Source: Ulvibacterium sp965228935 (lineage in GTDB: Bacteria > Bacteroidota > Bacteroidia > Flavobacteriales > Flavobacteriaceae). Taken from it: a stretch of 64,000 nt of DNA. A model generated the notes under the pieces. It worked only from the letters and a program-made list of their open reading frames with translations. It made no database searches and was not told the DNA's origin. The stretch covers positions 1,364,001-1,428,000 of the forward strand of contig NZ_OZ245846.1 of NCBI RefSeq assembly GCF_965228935.1, written 5' to 3'. The translations under genes were made by a program, and so were the position numbers. Of this stretch, positions 8,345 through 18,206 are shown piece after piece. Every line of letters starts with the position of its first letter. Position 1 is the stretch's first letter.

Positions 8345-10765
8345 ATGTTAAAGAATTATCTAAAAATTGCTTGGCGGAATCTGACCAAGAATAAACAGCA
8401 GACCATAATTAATTTATTGGGCCTAACGATTGGTACGGTAAGTTGCCTTACCATTCTATTGTATGTCTTTGACCAGACGGGCTATGATGTACACCATGAA
8501 AATGCGGAATCCATTTATAGGATACAGACCAATATTGAGGGAACAGGCTCCGGTGGGGAAGGTGCCCGTGTTGCGGGATCATCACCTCCGATTGCCTTTG
8601 CGGCCAAAGAAGACTTCCCGGAAATCGAGGAAGCCGTTAGAGTAGTTCTAGTAGACCTGTTCAATGTAGATATTATACGGGCCGCCGGTGAGGAAAGTGG
8701 ATTTTACGAATCCAAGGCCTATCTGGCCGACTCTACTCTTTTTAAGGTATTTAACTATAAGTTATTGGAAGGAGGTCCCAAAGCTTTGCACGAACCAAGT
8801 ACCTTGATCCTTTCCTCGTCTTTGGCGAAAAAGTTGTTCGGAGGTCAAAAGGCCCTGGACAAGACGGTAGAGATTTCCGGCTATGATGGCGATCCCCTAA
8901 AACTTACGGTGAAGGGGGTTTTTGATGAGACCTTTGGGAAATCACATTTAAAACCCAATTATATCATCAGCATGAACACCCCGGGCCTGGGCGAATGGGT
9001 AAAGGGCAATGATAACTATGCGCAAAACAATTTTGCGTACACCTATTTTAAGTTAAAGCCCGGTGCCAGTGCCCAAAATCTGGAACGAAAATTTCCAAAT
9101 TTCCTTCAAGAGCGGGGAGGGAGCGATCTTGCGGACATAAACATGAAGAAGGAACTGCTACTTCAAAAAGTGACGGACATCCATTTGTATTCCCAGGGAA
9201 TAACGGGACAGATCGATAGGGTTTCCGATGTACAGTACCTGTATCTACTATTGACTTTGGCCTTGTTTATTCAACTTGTGGCCTGCATCAACTTTATTAA
9301 TCTGAGCACGGCCCGTGCCAATAAGAGGGCCAAGGAAATAGGGGTGCGAAAGGTAGTCGGGGCGGACAGGAAATCCTTGGTATCCCAGTTTTTGGGCGAG
9401 TCGCTCTTGCTATCCTTTTTCTCGATTTTGATAAGTATTCCCATTACGCTGCTATTGTTACCCTTTATAAATGAATTGGCACAGAGTAATCTTAGCTATG
9501 TAGACCTATTTCGTCCGGAAATTGTGTATTCCCTTTTGGGGATAGGGTTTTTAACAGGGCTTATAGCCGGTATTTACCCGGCATTGGTATTATCCTCCAT
9601 AAAACCTGTGTCGGCCATAAAAAGTACAATAAACCTACAGTCCGGAAATAGTGGGCTACGAAAAGGGTTGGTCGTTTTTCAATTTGTGATATCCATCACC
9701 TTAATCAGTATGGTCATCATTGTTATCCAACAGTTTAACTATACCCAACAAAAGAATCTGGGGTATGAAAAGAATAATTTGATCGGTATCCAATTGAATA
9801 CACGCAATGCCCGGGATAAATTTGAAGGATTGAAATCGGAATTTTTAAAGGTTCCCGGGGTTACCGAAATTTCCGGGAGTAGGGTCTCACCTTCCGAGGA
9901 TATCATCAACGGTGCGAGTTTTTATATGCCTGGACGGAATCCCGAGGATCGCACCCAAGTACAGGTAAACCTTGTGGGGAAGAACTATATAAACACCATG
10001 GGAATCGTTCTTTCAAAGGGCAGGGATTTTAGGGAATCGGATAGCACCCAGATAATCGTGAACGAGGCTACACTCAAGACCTTTAATATTGAACCGGAAG
10101 ATGCGCTGACTTCCAGACTGCTGACTGGAGGGGAGAATGAGTTTGAAATTGTCGGGGTAATGAGCGATTTTCACTTTTCATCCCTCAAAGAGGCCATTCA
10201 GCCTTTGGTACTTTTTAGGGATAGCGACCCACATCGGTTATTGCTCCGTTTTGAGACGGCCAACTATGGGGAATTAATGGCCAATTTGGAAGGTATTTGG
10301 AAGGCAAATGTCAAGGATTCACCCTTTGTACCCGCATTTATCGATAAAGAGGTAGAGAAGTTATACGATGAGGAAAAGCGTGTGGGCCAAATCGCCGCAT
10401 TGTTTACGATTTTGGCCATTATTATTAGCTGCCTGGGTCTCTTTGGTCTGGTTTCCTACATAGCGGAACAAAAGAAAAAGGAAATCGGTATTCGTAAAGT
10501 ATTGGGGGCCAGCATCAATTCGGTGGCACAACTGTTGACCAAAGACTTTCTAAAATTGGTAGGAATCGCCTTTTTGCTCGCCTCGCCCATAGCCTATTAT
10601 TGTATGCAACGCTGGCTTGAGGATTTTACGTATAAGATTCAAATCAATGTATGGGTCTTTGTCCTGGCCGGAAGTTTTGCCCTGGTCATTACTTTGCTAA
10701 CGGTGGGCTTTCAATCCATAAAATCCGCTGTTGCCAACCCGGTAAAAAGTCTGCGAACGGAGTAA
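8345..10765 (+). CDS. ABC transporter permease, double MacB/FtsX type (paralog 5)
   Basis: 806 aa. Helix 1 is NLLGLTIGTVSCLTIL, followed by YDVHHENAESIYRI. The first domain has a long insert around 90-130 and ends VTDIHLYSQG. Coupling motifs are K330 (KEIGVRKVVGAD) and K712 (KEIGIRKVLGAS, preceded by QKK rather than QRT). The inter-half linker is SIKPVSAIKS. The second domain carries GRDFRESDSTQ and GVMSDFHFSSL. The tail is ANPVKSLRTE. It is a tandem duplicate of the next gene: the first ~60 nt differ at only a few positions, and the two proteins align along their whole length without large gaps. A 40-nt spacer follows it. Confidence 0.94.
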   Translation: MLKNYLKIAWRNLTKNKQQTIINLLGLTIGTVSCLTILLYVFDQTGYDVHHENAESIYRIQTNIEGTGSGGEGARVAGSSPPIAFAAKEDFPEIEEAVRVVLVDLFNVDIIRAAGEESGFYESKAYLADSTLFKVFNYKLLEGGPKALHEPSTLILSSSLAKKLFGGQKALDKTVEISGYDGDPLKLTVKGVFDETFGKSHLKPNYIISMNTPGLGEWVKGNDNYAQNNFAYTYFKLKPGASAQNLERKFPNFLQERGGSDLADINMKKELLLQKVTDIHLYSQGITGQIDRVSDVQYLYLLLTLALFIQLVACINFINLSTARANKRAKEIGVRKVVGADRKSLVSQFLGESLLLSFFSILISIPITLLLLPFINELAQSNLSYVDLFRPEIVYSLLGIGFLTGLIAGIYPALVLSSIKPVSAIKSTINLQSGNSGLRKGLVVFQFVISITLISMVIIVIQQFNYTQQKNLGYEKNNLIGIQLNTRNARDKFEGLKSEFLKVPGVTEISGSRVSPSEDIINGASFYMPGRNPEDRTQVQVNLVGKNYINTMGIVLSKGRDFRESDSTQIIVNEATLKTFNIEPEDALTSRLLTGGENEFEIVGVMSDFHFSSLKEAIQPLVLFRDSDPHRLLLRFETANYGELMANLEGIWKANVKDSPFVPAFIDKEVEKLYDEEKRVGQIAALFTILAIIISCLGLFGLVSYIAEQKKKEIGIRKVLGASINSVAQLLTKDFLKLVGIAFLLASPIAYYCMQRWLEDFTYKIQINVWVFVLAGSFALVITLLTVGFQSIKSAVANPVKSLRTE

Positions 10766-10774
10766 ACCAACCTG

Positions 10775-10789
10775 TCCGCCTCTGGCGGA
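10775..10789. repeat. Small TCCGCC/GGCGGA hairpin
   Basis: TCCGCC, spacer TCT, GGCGGA in the 40-nt gap between paralogs 5 and 6. The same 6-bp arms occur nested inside the larger palindrome at 50391-50442, so this may be a minimal piece of the same intergenic repeat family. No T-run follows. Confidence 0.55.
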
Positions 10790-10805
10790 TCAAAAATGAA
10801 CGATT

Positions 10806-13235
10806 ATGTTAAAGAATTATCTAAAAATCGCTTGGCGCAATCTGACCAAAAATAAGCAGCAGACTATCATCAATCTTTTGGGTCTTACTGTTGGTACCAT
10901 AAGTTGCCTCACTATTCTATTGTACGTTTTTGCCCAGATGGGATATGACCGGCATCATGATAATGCTGAAAACATCTACCGGATAGAGACTATTATAGAA
11001 AGGGATGGTAAGGAAAGTTTTGATACAGGGGCCGCCTCGCCACCCATAGCTTTTGCAATGAAAGAAGACTTCCCCGAGGTTGGTGAAGCCGCTCGGGTTG
11101 TGCTTACCGATATCTTTTTTGTCAATCTGATACGTGCTGCGGACAGTGAGGATGCTTATTATGAACCTAGGGCCTATTTGGCCGATTCTACCTTTTTTAA
11201 TGTTTTCACCTATAAATTTTTGGAAGGGAATAGGGAAACCGCGTTGAACGAGCCCAATGCCTTAGTGCTCTCTTCGTCTTTGGCCGAAAAGATGTTCGGT
11301 TCGGAAAGAACCTTGGGAAAAACCGTTGTTTGGGGTAGTGGTGAAGATGCCCAAATCCTTACGGTAAAAGGGGTTTTTGATGATACATTCGGAAAATCAC
11401 ATCTGAACCCCAATTACTTTGTTAGTATGAGTACTCCGGGTATAGGGACATTTGTGCAGACCTTTGAAAGTTTTGCTACGAACAATTTTGTGTATAGTTA
11501 CCTAAAACTTGTTCCGGGTTCAAATGCCGATCAACTTCAAAAAAAATTACCCGACTTTATCCAGACCCATGGAAGTACGGATCTGGCGAATGCGGGAATG
11601 ACCAATAAATTATTGTTGTTGAAAAAAGTGGCCGATATCCATTTGTATTCTGCTGGGCGTAAGAATCAGATCGATACCGTTTCGAACATCAAATACCTTT
11701 ATTTTTTATTGACATTGGCCTTTTTCATCCAGCTTGTGGCCTGTGTCAATTTCATTAATTTAAGTACTGCTCGGGCCAGCAAGCGTGCCAAGGAAATTGG
11801 AGTTCGCAAAGTAGTGGGGGCAGGAAGTAATGTCCTTATGCGACAGTTTTTAGGGGAATCACTTTTGCTGTCCCTATTCGCCATGCTCATCAGTATTCCC
11901 ATTACCCTTCTGATTTTGCCATTTGTGAATGAACTCACCCAGGGCAATCTAATTTATTTGGATGTTTTTAACTGGAAAATCGGATTCTTATTGCTGGGAT
12001 TGGGAGTTATTACAGGTCTGGTTGCCGGCATTTATCCGGCCATGATTTTATCCTCGATAAAACCTGTGAAAGCACTTAAAAGCGCGGTTAGACTTCAATC
12101 CGGAGGCGTTACCTTTCGTAAGGCTTTGGTGGTGTTTCAATTCGTCGTCTCCATAAGCCTTGTAGCAACGGTAATTATTATTACACAGCAGTTCCGGTAT
12201 GCCCAAAGTAAGGATCTTGGTTTTAAAAAAGACAATCTGTTGGCTCTTCGTATAGGTACTGATGCGGCATCAAGCAAGTTCAATGACCTAAAATCTGGCT
12301 TTTTGAATGTTCCCGGGGTACTTAATGTAGCTAGTGGAAATTACGCGCCTTCCGAAACGGTCATGACAGATAATGGCCTATATCTACCCGGAGGAAATAG
12401 GGAGGACAATACCGTTGTCAAAAGGAACGGCGTAAGCGAGAACTATTTTAATACCATGAATATTCCCTTGTTGCATGGAAGGGATTTTCGTGAAAGCGAC
12501 ACCACGAATCAAATCATTGTTAACGAGGCCACCTTGAAAGCATTTAATATTGATAAAGAAGTAGCCTTAAGTTCCAAACTATTGCAAAGTTTTGGTGACG
12601 AAACTTTCGAAATGGAAATTATCGGTGTAGTGGCCAATTATCACTTTGCATCATTAAAAGATGAAATAGAGCCGCTATTTCTTTATAAAGAGAACCAACC
12701 GAATTGGTTATTTCTTATGACGGAAACGCAAAATTATGAGCGGTTATTGAAAGATTTGGAGCAACAATGGAAGGCGACCGTAAGTAATGTACCGTTCGAT
12801 TATGCCTTTGTGGACAAAGAGGTAGAGAAACTATATGAAGAGGAAAAACGCTTAGGCCAGATTTCCATAGTTTTTACTATTCTAGCGATATTTATCAGTT
12901 GTCTCGGTCTTTTTGGCCTAGTATCTTATGTTGCAGAGCAAAAGAAAAAAGAAATCGGCATTCGAAAAGTATTGGGGGCCAGTGTCAACTCTGTGGTACA
13001 ATTGTTAACGAAGGACTTTTTGAAACTGGTCGGGATCGCTTTTCTTATAGCCTCACCTATTGCCTATTATTTTATGTACCGTTGGCTGGAGGGCTATACC
13101 TATAAAATCGAAATTGAGTTCTGGATATTTGCCCTCGCCGGAGGTTTCGCTTTGTTCATCACGTTGCTCACGGTCGGTTTCCAATCGATAAAATCCGCCA
13201 TCGCTAATCCTGTAAAGAGTTTACGGACGGAATAG
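10806..13235 (+). CDS. ABC transporter permease, double MacB/FtsX type (paralog 6)
   Basis: 809 aa, the tandem twin of paralog 5. Coupling motifs are K329 (KEIGVRKVVGAG) and K715 (KEIGIRKVLGAS, again with QKK before it). The first domain ends VADIHLYSAGRK. The second has GRDFRESDTTNQ, and GVVANYHFASL replaces GVMSDFHFSSL. The linker is SIKPVKALKS and the tail ANPVKSLRTE. Most substitutions relative to the twin fall in the two periplasmic domains, while the helices and coupling loops are nearly unchanged. That pattern suggests diversification of the external face after duplication. Only 20 nt lie between its stop and the next start. Confidence 0.94.
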   Translation: MLKNYLKIAWRNLTKNKQQTIINLLGLTVGTISCLTILLYVFAQMGYDRHHDNAENIYRIETIIERDGKESFDTGAASPPIAFAMKEDFPEVGEAARVVLTDIFFVNLIRAADSEDAYYEPRAYLADSTFFNVFTYKFLEGNRETALNEPNALVLSSSLAEKMFGSERTLGKTVVWGSGEDAQILTVKGVFDDTFGKSHLNPNYFVSMSTPGIGTFVQTFESFATNNFVYSYLKLVPGSNADQLQKKLPDFIQTHGSTDLANAGMTNKLLLLKKVADIHLYSAGRKNQIDTVSNIKYLYFLLTLAFFIQLVACVNFINLSTARASKRAKEIGVRKVVGAGSNVLMRQFLGESLLLSLFAMLISIPITLLILPFVNELTQGNLIYLDVFNWKIGFLLLGLGVITGLVAGIYPAMILSSIKPVKALKSAVRLQSGGVTFRKALVVFQFVVSISLVATVIIITQQFRYAQSKDLGFKKDNLLALRIGTDAASSKFNDLKSGFLNVPGVLNVASGNYAPSETVMTDNGLYLPGGNREDNTVVKRNGVSENYFNTMNIPLLHGRDFRESDTTNQIIVNEATLKAFNIDKEVALSSKLLQSFGDETFEMEIIGVVANYHFASLKDEIEPLFLYKENQPNWLFLMTETQNYERLLKDLEQQWKATVSNVPFDYAFVDKEVEKLYEEEKRLGQISIVFTILAIFISCLGLFGLVSYVAEQKKKEIGIRKVLGASVNSVVQLLTKDFLKLVGIAFLIASPIAYYFMYRWLEGYTYKIEIEFWIFALAGGFALFITLLTVGFQSIKSAIANPVKSLRTE

Positions 13236-13255
13236 ATCATTAAAAATGAATAGTG

Positions 13256-15709
13256 ATGCTAAAGAATTATTTTAAAACAGCTTGGAGAACCATCCTAAAG
13301 AACAAGGCATTGTTTTCGATTAATATCATAGGACTTTCCCTCGGGATTGCCACCTGTTTGGCCATTGCCCTTTTTGTAATGGATGAATTGAGCTATGACC
13401 GCTTTAATGAAAAGGCCGACCAAATAGCCCGGGTTGTACTCAACGCCAAGATGGGGGATGAAATAATAAAAGAAGCAAGCATAATGGCCCCTGTGGCCGA
13501 AGCCTTGGTTAATGAAATCCCAGAGATTTTGGATGCCACCCGAATTAAGAAAATTTCGGATGCCATAAAGGTCACCTACAAGGACAATACCCTTAGAAAA
13601 GGGAAAATGGCATTTGTGGATTCCAATTTTTTTGATGTCTTTTCATTTTCGCTCTCTCAAGGGAACGCAGTTACGGCATTAAGCACGCCCAAATCGGTCA
13701 TTCTGACCAAAAAACAGGCTGAGGCTTATTTTGGCGATGAAGATCCGTTGAACAAAGTATTGAATATCCATGATATTGGGGTATACTCCAATTCAGGATA
13801 TATAGATGCCAGCGGTTTATATACCGTTACCGGAATAATCGATGAAATCCCGGCCAACTCACATTTTCATTTTGAGCTATTGGCCTCAATGAGCAGTAAC
13901 GGAGATGCTACCAACCAAAGTTGGTTAAACGGAAGCTACCACACCTATGTCTTATTAGAGGAGGGAGCAGATTTGGCGGATGTAGAAGATAAATTCCCGA
14001 ATATCGTCAAAAAGTATCTCGGGCCCCAATTGCAAAAAAGCCTTGGTATCACCTTTCAGGAGTCTTTGGAGAAGGGCAATGCATTTGGATTTCGCCTCCA
14101 AGCCTTAACAGATATTCACCTGCATTCCAATCTCAGGGGGGAGTTTGAGGCCGGAGGTGACATCAAAACTGTCTATATGTTTGGGGCCATAGCAGTTTTT
14201 ATGCTCTTGATTGCCTGTTTTAATTTTATGAACCTTTCCACAGCCAGTGCCTCAAAAAGGGTAAAGGAAATCGGTGTACGAAAAGTTCTGGGCTCCCAAA
14301 AAACACATTTAATCGCTCAATTTTTGATGGAGTCCTTTATTGCCGTTGCCTTTGCTATGTTCATAGGAATAGCCCTATTCATTGTCGCCTTGCCTTTTTT
14401 TAATGGATTGTCCGGCAAATCGTTTGACATCGCACAAATTTTGAACCCCGAAATTTTGTTTGCCCTTTTTGGTCTCGTTCTTTTAACCGGTCTTTTGGCC
14501 GGAGGCTATCCCGCTTTTTTTATGTCCGGCTTTAAACCAGTTCAAGCCTTGCGGAAAAGGTTTACCTCTGGTAATAGCAAAGGGATCAGAAGTGGGTTGG
14601 TAGTTTTTCAGTTTGCCATCTCCATTGCCCTTGTAGTGGCTACCTTGGTGGTCAGGCAACAGATGAACTATATTCAAAATAAGGATATTGGTTATGATCG
14701 GGAGGAGCTGATCGTGGTCAGGGATGCCGGTTTCCTTGGCGACGACCTTAGTGCCTATAAGGAAGAATTGTCCAGGGATCCCAGAATAATAAGTATGACG
14801 ACCTCCGCTTTTATACCTGCTGGACCAACGGACACCAACGGTACGGTCATCACCTCAAAATCGGAGGTGGACCAAAAGCTGAGGTCAATGGTGTACAATG
14901 TTGATGAAAACTACATCCCTACGTTGGGAATGACCCTATTGGCAGGAAGAAATTTTTCCAAATCATTTGGCGATGAAAAGCAAAATATCATAATCAATGA
15001 AACCGCGGTAAAGACTTTTGGCTTGACCGGGAATCCGATTGGTCAAACCTTGACCGAGTCCTTTGATCTTAAGGGCGGTACAAGAATACTGAATATTGTT
15101 GGAGTAGTAAAGGATTTTCATTCCAGATCCCTTCATGAGAAAATCGAGCCGATACTCATGAAATTTAATCCATACTACGGGCTTATAATAAAAGCAAAAA
15201 CCTCGGATATGGAAGGGCTACTTACCAAAATGGAGACCGAGTGGAAATTATTCGAAACTGGGGAGGCCTTTGACTACGCCTTTTTGGATGCACTTTTTAA
15301 CGAAACCTATAACAAAGAACAAAATATGAATACGGTTCTTGGCATTTTTGCATTGCTCGCCATATTCGTGGCTTGCCTAGGTCTCTTCGGATTGGTCACC
15401 TTTACTGCGGAACAACGATTTAAGGAAATAGGGATACGGAAAGTATTGGGTTCTTCGGCCTCTCAGATTGTAGGTTTACTGGCCAGGGATTTTTTAAAAC
15501 TGATTCTAATTTCGATGGTCATCGCGTTTCCGATGGGATACTACTTGATGGGCAAATGGCTTCAGGATTTTACCTATCGAATAGAAATGGAATGGTGGGT
15601 ATTTGGCTTAGCGGGAGGCATTACCCTGCTCATCGCCTTTTTCACCATAAGTTATAGAAGTATACAGGCGGCGAATGCCAACCCTGTAAAGAGTCTAAGG
15701 GCAGAATAA
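13256..15709 (+). CDS. ABC transporter permease, double MacB/FtsX type (paralog 7)
   Basis: 817 aa, the longest complete copy. A GTG lies one codon upstream (13253), but the ATG at 13256 gives MLKNYFKTAWRT, which matches the family N-terminus and is preferred. After helix 1 comes YDRFNEKADQIARV. The first periplasmic domain has an extra segment around 170-190 and ends LTDIHLHSNLRG. Coupling motifs are K337 (KEIGVRKVLGSQ) and K723 (KEIGIRKVLGSS). The linker is FKPVQALRKR. The second domain has GRNFSKSFGDEKQ and GVVKDFHSRSLHEKIEP. The tail is ANPVKSLRAE. The spacer downstream carries the strongest palindrome of the window. Confidence 0.94.
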   Translation: MLKNYFKTAWRTILKNKALFSINIIGLSLGIATCLAIALFVMDELSYDRFNEKADQIARVVLNAKMGDEIIKEASIMAPVAEALVNEIPEILDATRIKKISDAIKVTYKDNTLRKGKMAFVDSNFFDVFSFSLSQGNAVTALSTPKSVILTKKQAEAYFGDEDPLNKVLNIHDIGVYSNSGYIDASGLYTVTGIIDEIPANSHFHFELLASMSSNGDATNQSWLNGSYHTYVLLEEGADLADVEDKFPNIVKKYLGPQLQKSLGITFQESLEKGNAFGFRLQALTDIHLHSNLRGEFEAGGDIKTVYMFGAIAVFMLLIACFNFMNLSTASASKRVKEIGVRKVLGSQKTHLIAQFLMESFIAVAFAMFIGIALFIVALPFFNGLSGKSFDIAQILNPEILFALFGLVLLTGLLAGGYPAFFMSGFKPVQALRKRFTSGNSKGIRSGLVVFQFAISIALVVATLVVRQQMNYIQNKDIGYDREELIVVRDAGFLGDDLSAYKEELSRDPRIISMTTSAFIPAGPTDTNGTVITSKSEVDQKLRSMVYNVDENYIPTLGMTLLAGRNFSKSFGDEKQNIIINETAVKTFGLTGNPIGQTLTESFDLKGGTRILNIVGVVKDFHSRSLHEKIEPILMKFNPYYGLIIKAKTSDMEGLLTKMETEWKLFETGEAFDYAFLDALFNETYNKEQNMNTVLGIFALLAIFVACLGLFGLVTFTAEQRFKEIGIRKVLGSSASQIVGLLARDFLKLILISMVIAFPMGYYLMGKWLQDFTYRIEMEWWVFGLAGGITLLIAFFTISYRSIQAANANPVKSLRAE

Positions 15710-15716
15710 AGGAACC

Positions 15717-15751
15717 TAGACCCGCCAGGTTTTAAAAACCTGGCGGGTCTA
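15717..15751. repeat. REP-like palindrome with 17-bp perfect arms
   Basis: TAGACCCGCCAGGTTTT and its exact reverse complement, separated by one A, fill most of the 57-nt gap between paralogs 7 and 8. The arm is followed by an A-run on the + strand. On the - strand the T-run precedes the stem. Neither strand therefore has the T-tract needed for an intrinsic terminator. It could fold in mRNA and set segmental stability. It is the longest member of the AGACCYGnCAGGTTT family here. Confidence 0.85.
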
Positions 15752-15766
15752 AAAAAAACGAAAACC

Positions 15767-18196
15767 ATGATTAAAAATTACTTGAAAATAGGGATTCGAA
15801 ATATACTGAAGTACAAGGCCTTTTCATGTATCAATGTTTTTGGATTGGCCGTGGCCATGTCGGTAAGTATGCTCATCATACTCATGTTGATAAATCAAAA
15901 AAGTTATGATCAGTTTCATGAAAGGAAGGACAGTATTTATAGGGTAAACATTGACCCTGCCAATCACAAGCGTCCGTATGCCTCAGGTCCCGCACCCTTG
16001 GCGGAGACCCTACGAACGGATTATCCCATCATCAAGGAAGCCACCCACTTACTTAAAGGGTGTGGGGGGGATGCCGTCTATAATAATAGTTTTTCCGAAA
16101 TGCGCGGGTATTTTACCGATAATGCCTTTTTTAGAATATTCAGTTTCGAGCTCGAAAAAGGCGATAGGGCTACCGCCTTAACAAAACCCAATACCATGGT
16201 CCTATCGCATGAAGTGGCTCAACGACTTTTTGGGGATGAAGACCCATTAGGGAAAATAGTGGACTTCGCCGACCGGGGCATAGACCTATTTACGGATGAG
16301 GCCAAGGCACCAACGGATTGGGGTACCTATACGGTTACCGGCGTGCTGGCCGATAAGGATTATAAGACCCATCTGGAATTTGATGTACTGGTTTCCACGG
16401 CTTCGTTAAAGCAGTTGTATCAAGAAGGGAAAATGTACGACGCTTCTGAAAATTGGGGTGATTATTCTAGATGTTATACCTATGTTCTGGCGGAAAACAA
16501 CGTAGACGAAAAAGAATTGAATTCAGCATTGGCCAATCTAGCCGATGAAAAATATAAGGGAGATGCGAATTTGGAGGGGTCGAAATTTATGGTCCAAGCG
16601 TTGACCAAGCTCACTCCGGGGCCTGTTTTGGGGAATGACCCTTCTTCGAACTTGCCCATGTTTGCCTACTATATCCTTGCCGGTTTTGCCTTGTTGGTCA
16701 TGGTACTGGCCGTTCTTAATTATACGCAATTATCCATAGCCCGAGCGGTGACCCGATCAAAGGAAATCGGGATACGAAAAGTGAATGGTGCCTTTAGAAA
16801 GGATTTGATCGTGCAATTTCTAAGTGAATCCATGGTCCTGGTCTTTTTTGCACTGATTACAGCAGGTTTTTTTCTGGTCTTCATGCGCTGGGCACTTCTA
16901 AATCTATGGATGAACCAATTTTTGGGATTTGAACTTGTTCCCAATGCCACGGTCTACATCTCGTTTATAAGTTTTACTTTCCTCACCGGGCTTATTGCAG
17001 GTATTTTCCCTGCGCTCCGGCTCTCTGGATATCGACCGGTGAAAATATTAAAGGGGCCGGATGAAACGAAAAGAGGACGGTTGGGCATGCGGAAAACATT
17101 GACCGTTACCCAGTTTGTCTTTTCCCTATTTTTCATTGTCACCGCTATTGTGGTGTACAATCAGTTTCGATATTATATGGATTATGAATATGGTTTTAAT
17201 GCCGAGAACATTATAAACGTAAACCTTCAGAGCAATGATTACAAACTGGTAAAGGGGGCATTCCATTCCGTTCCCGGAGTCTCGGGAATAGCGGGGACAG
17301 CGTATTATCCCGGTACGGGAAGAAATGACAACACCACCTTGACCAAGCCCGGTACCGAGGAACCGATCGAGGCCATTGATTTGAGGGCAGATGAAAATTT
17401 TATCGAATTATTGGATATAGGACTAATTGCCGGACGAAATCTGCCGGCTTCGGAATCCAGTTCGTTTGTAGTGGTCAATGAGACTACGGCCCAAACTTTC
17501 GGGTATGAAAATCCTGGTGATATTGTCGGGGAACTGTTTTATGAAAGAAACGGGGACAAGACCGTTGAAGTAGTTGGTGTAGTGGAAGATTTCACATTCT
17601 TCCTTCTATTTTCTTCAAAGAAGACGGGCCCTATCGTATTGCGGAACGAGCCGGAACGGTTCAACTTTGTCAGCCTAAAGATGGCCTCTGCCGATCAAGA
17701 TCAACTTATCGCACAATTAGAGGAGGCATGGAAGACCGTGGATCCCATACATCCTTTAAAGTATGAATTCTATGAGCATAAGCTGGAAGGTTATAATCAG
17801 GCGGTTTTTGATTTGGTGGCGGTTATCGGATTCTTTGCCTTTTTAACCATAACCATAGCATGTTTGGGATTATTGGGGATGGCCATATATACCATGGAAA
17901 GACGTACCAAGGAAATAGGAATCCGCAAAGTTTTGGGGGCCCACGGATATATGCTGGTTTATCTGCTTTCCAAAGAGTTCTTGATTCTATTGGGCATTGC
18001 GGTCATCATCGCGGCACCCTTGAGTTATTATGTCAACAACCTTTGGTTGGATTTTCTGGTAATTAAAGTGTCTTTCGGGTTCGGTACCGTCCTTTTGGGA
18101 TCGTTCCTTATCCTGCTATTAGGGTTTTTGACCATCGCACCACAGACACTTCGTGTTTCCAATCGCAATCCAATTACATCCTTAAGAATTGAATAA
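15767..18196 (+). CDS. ABC transporter permease, double MacB/FtsX type (paralog 8)
   Basis: 809 aa. The opening YDQFHERKDSIYRV motif is well kept, but the first periplasmic domain lacks the DIHL signature and reads QALTKLTPGP before helix 2 (MVLAVLNYTQLSIAR). Coupling motifs are K332 (KEIGIRKVNGAF) and K715 (KEIGIRKVLGAH). The linker is GYRPVKILKG. In the second domain the KDFHFxSL segment is replaced by GVVEDFTFFLLFSSK. The tail RNPITSLRIE departs from the consensus. The hydrolase gene starts 10 nt after its stop, so the two are almost certainly on one message. A distinctive sub-branch; substrate unknown. Confidence 0.93.
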   Translation: MIKNYLKIGIRNILKYKAFSCINVFGLAVAMSVSMLIILMLINQKSYDQFHERKDSIYRVNIDPANHKRPYASGPAPLAETLRTDYPIIKEATHLLKGCGGDAVYNNSFSEMRGYFTDNAFFRIFSFELEKGDRATALTKPNTMVLSHEVAQRLFGDEDPLGKIVDFADRGIDLFTDEAKAPTDWGTYTVTGVLADKDYKTHLEFDVLVSTASLKQLYQEGKMYDASENWGDYSRCYTYVLAENNVDEKELNSALANLADEKYKGDANLEGSKFMVQALTKLTPGPVLGNDPSSNLPMFAYYILAGFALLVMVLAVLNYTQLSIARAVTRSKEIGIRKVNGAFRKDLIVQFLSESMVLVFFALITAGFFLVFMRWALLNLWMNQFLGFELVPNATVYISFISFTFLTGLIAGIFPALRLSGYRPVKILKGPDETKRGRLGMRKTLTVTQFVFSLFFIVTAIVVYNQFRYYMDYEYGFNAENIINVNLQSNDYKLVKGAFHSVPGVSGIAGTAYYPGTGRNDNTTLTKPGTEEPIEAIDLRADENFIELLDIGLIAGRNLPASESSSFVVVNETTAQTFGYENPGDIVGELFYERNGDKTVEVVGVVEDFTFFLLFSSKKTGPIVLRNEPERFNFVSLKMASADQDQLIAQLEEAWKTVDPIHPLKYEFYEHKLEGYNQAVFDLVAVIGFFAFLTITIACLGLLGMAIYTMERRTKEIGIRKVLGAHGYMLVYLLSKEFLILLGIAVIIAAPLSYYVNNLWLDFLVIKVSFGFGTVLLGSFLILLLGFLTIAPQTLRVSNRNPITSLRIE

Positions 18197-18206
18197 AAAC
18201 TAAACT

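Noticed and set aside
15717..15751. Strong hairpin as an intrinsic terminator
   Set aside because: There is an A-run, not a T-run, after the stem on the + strand. On the - strand the T-run lies before the stem. The next gene starts 16 nt later.
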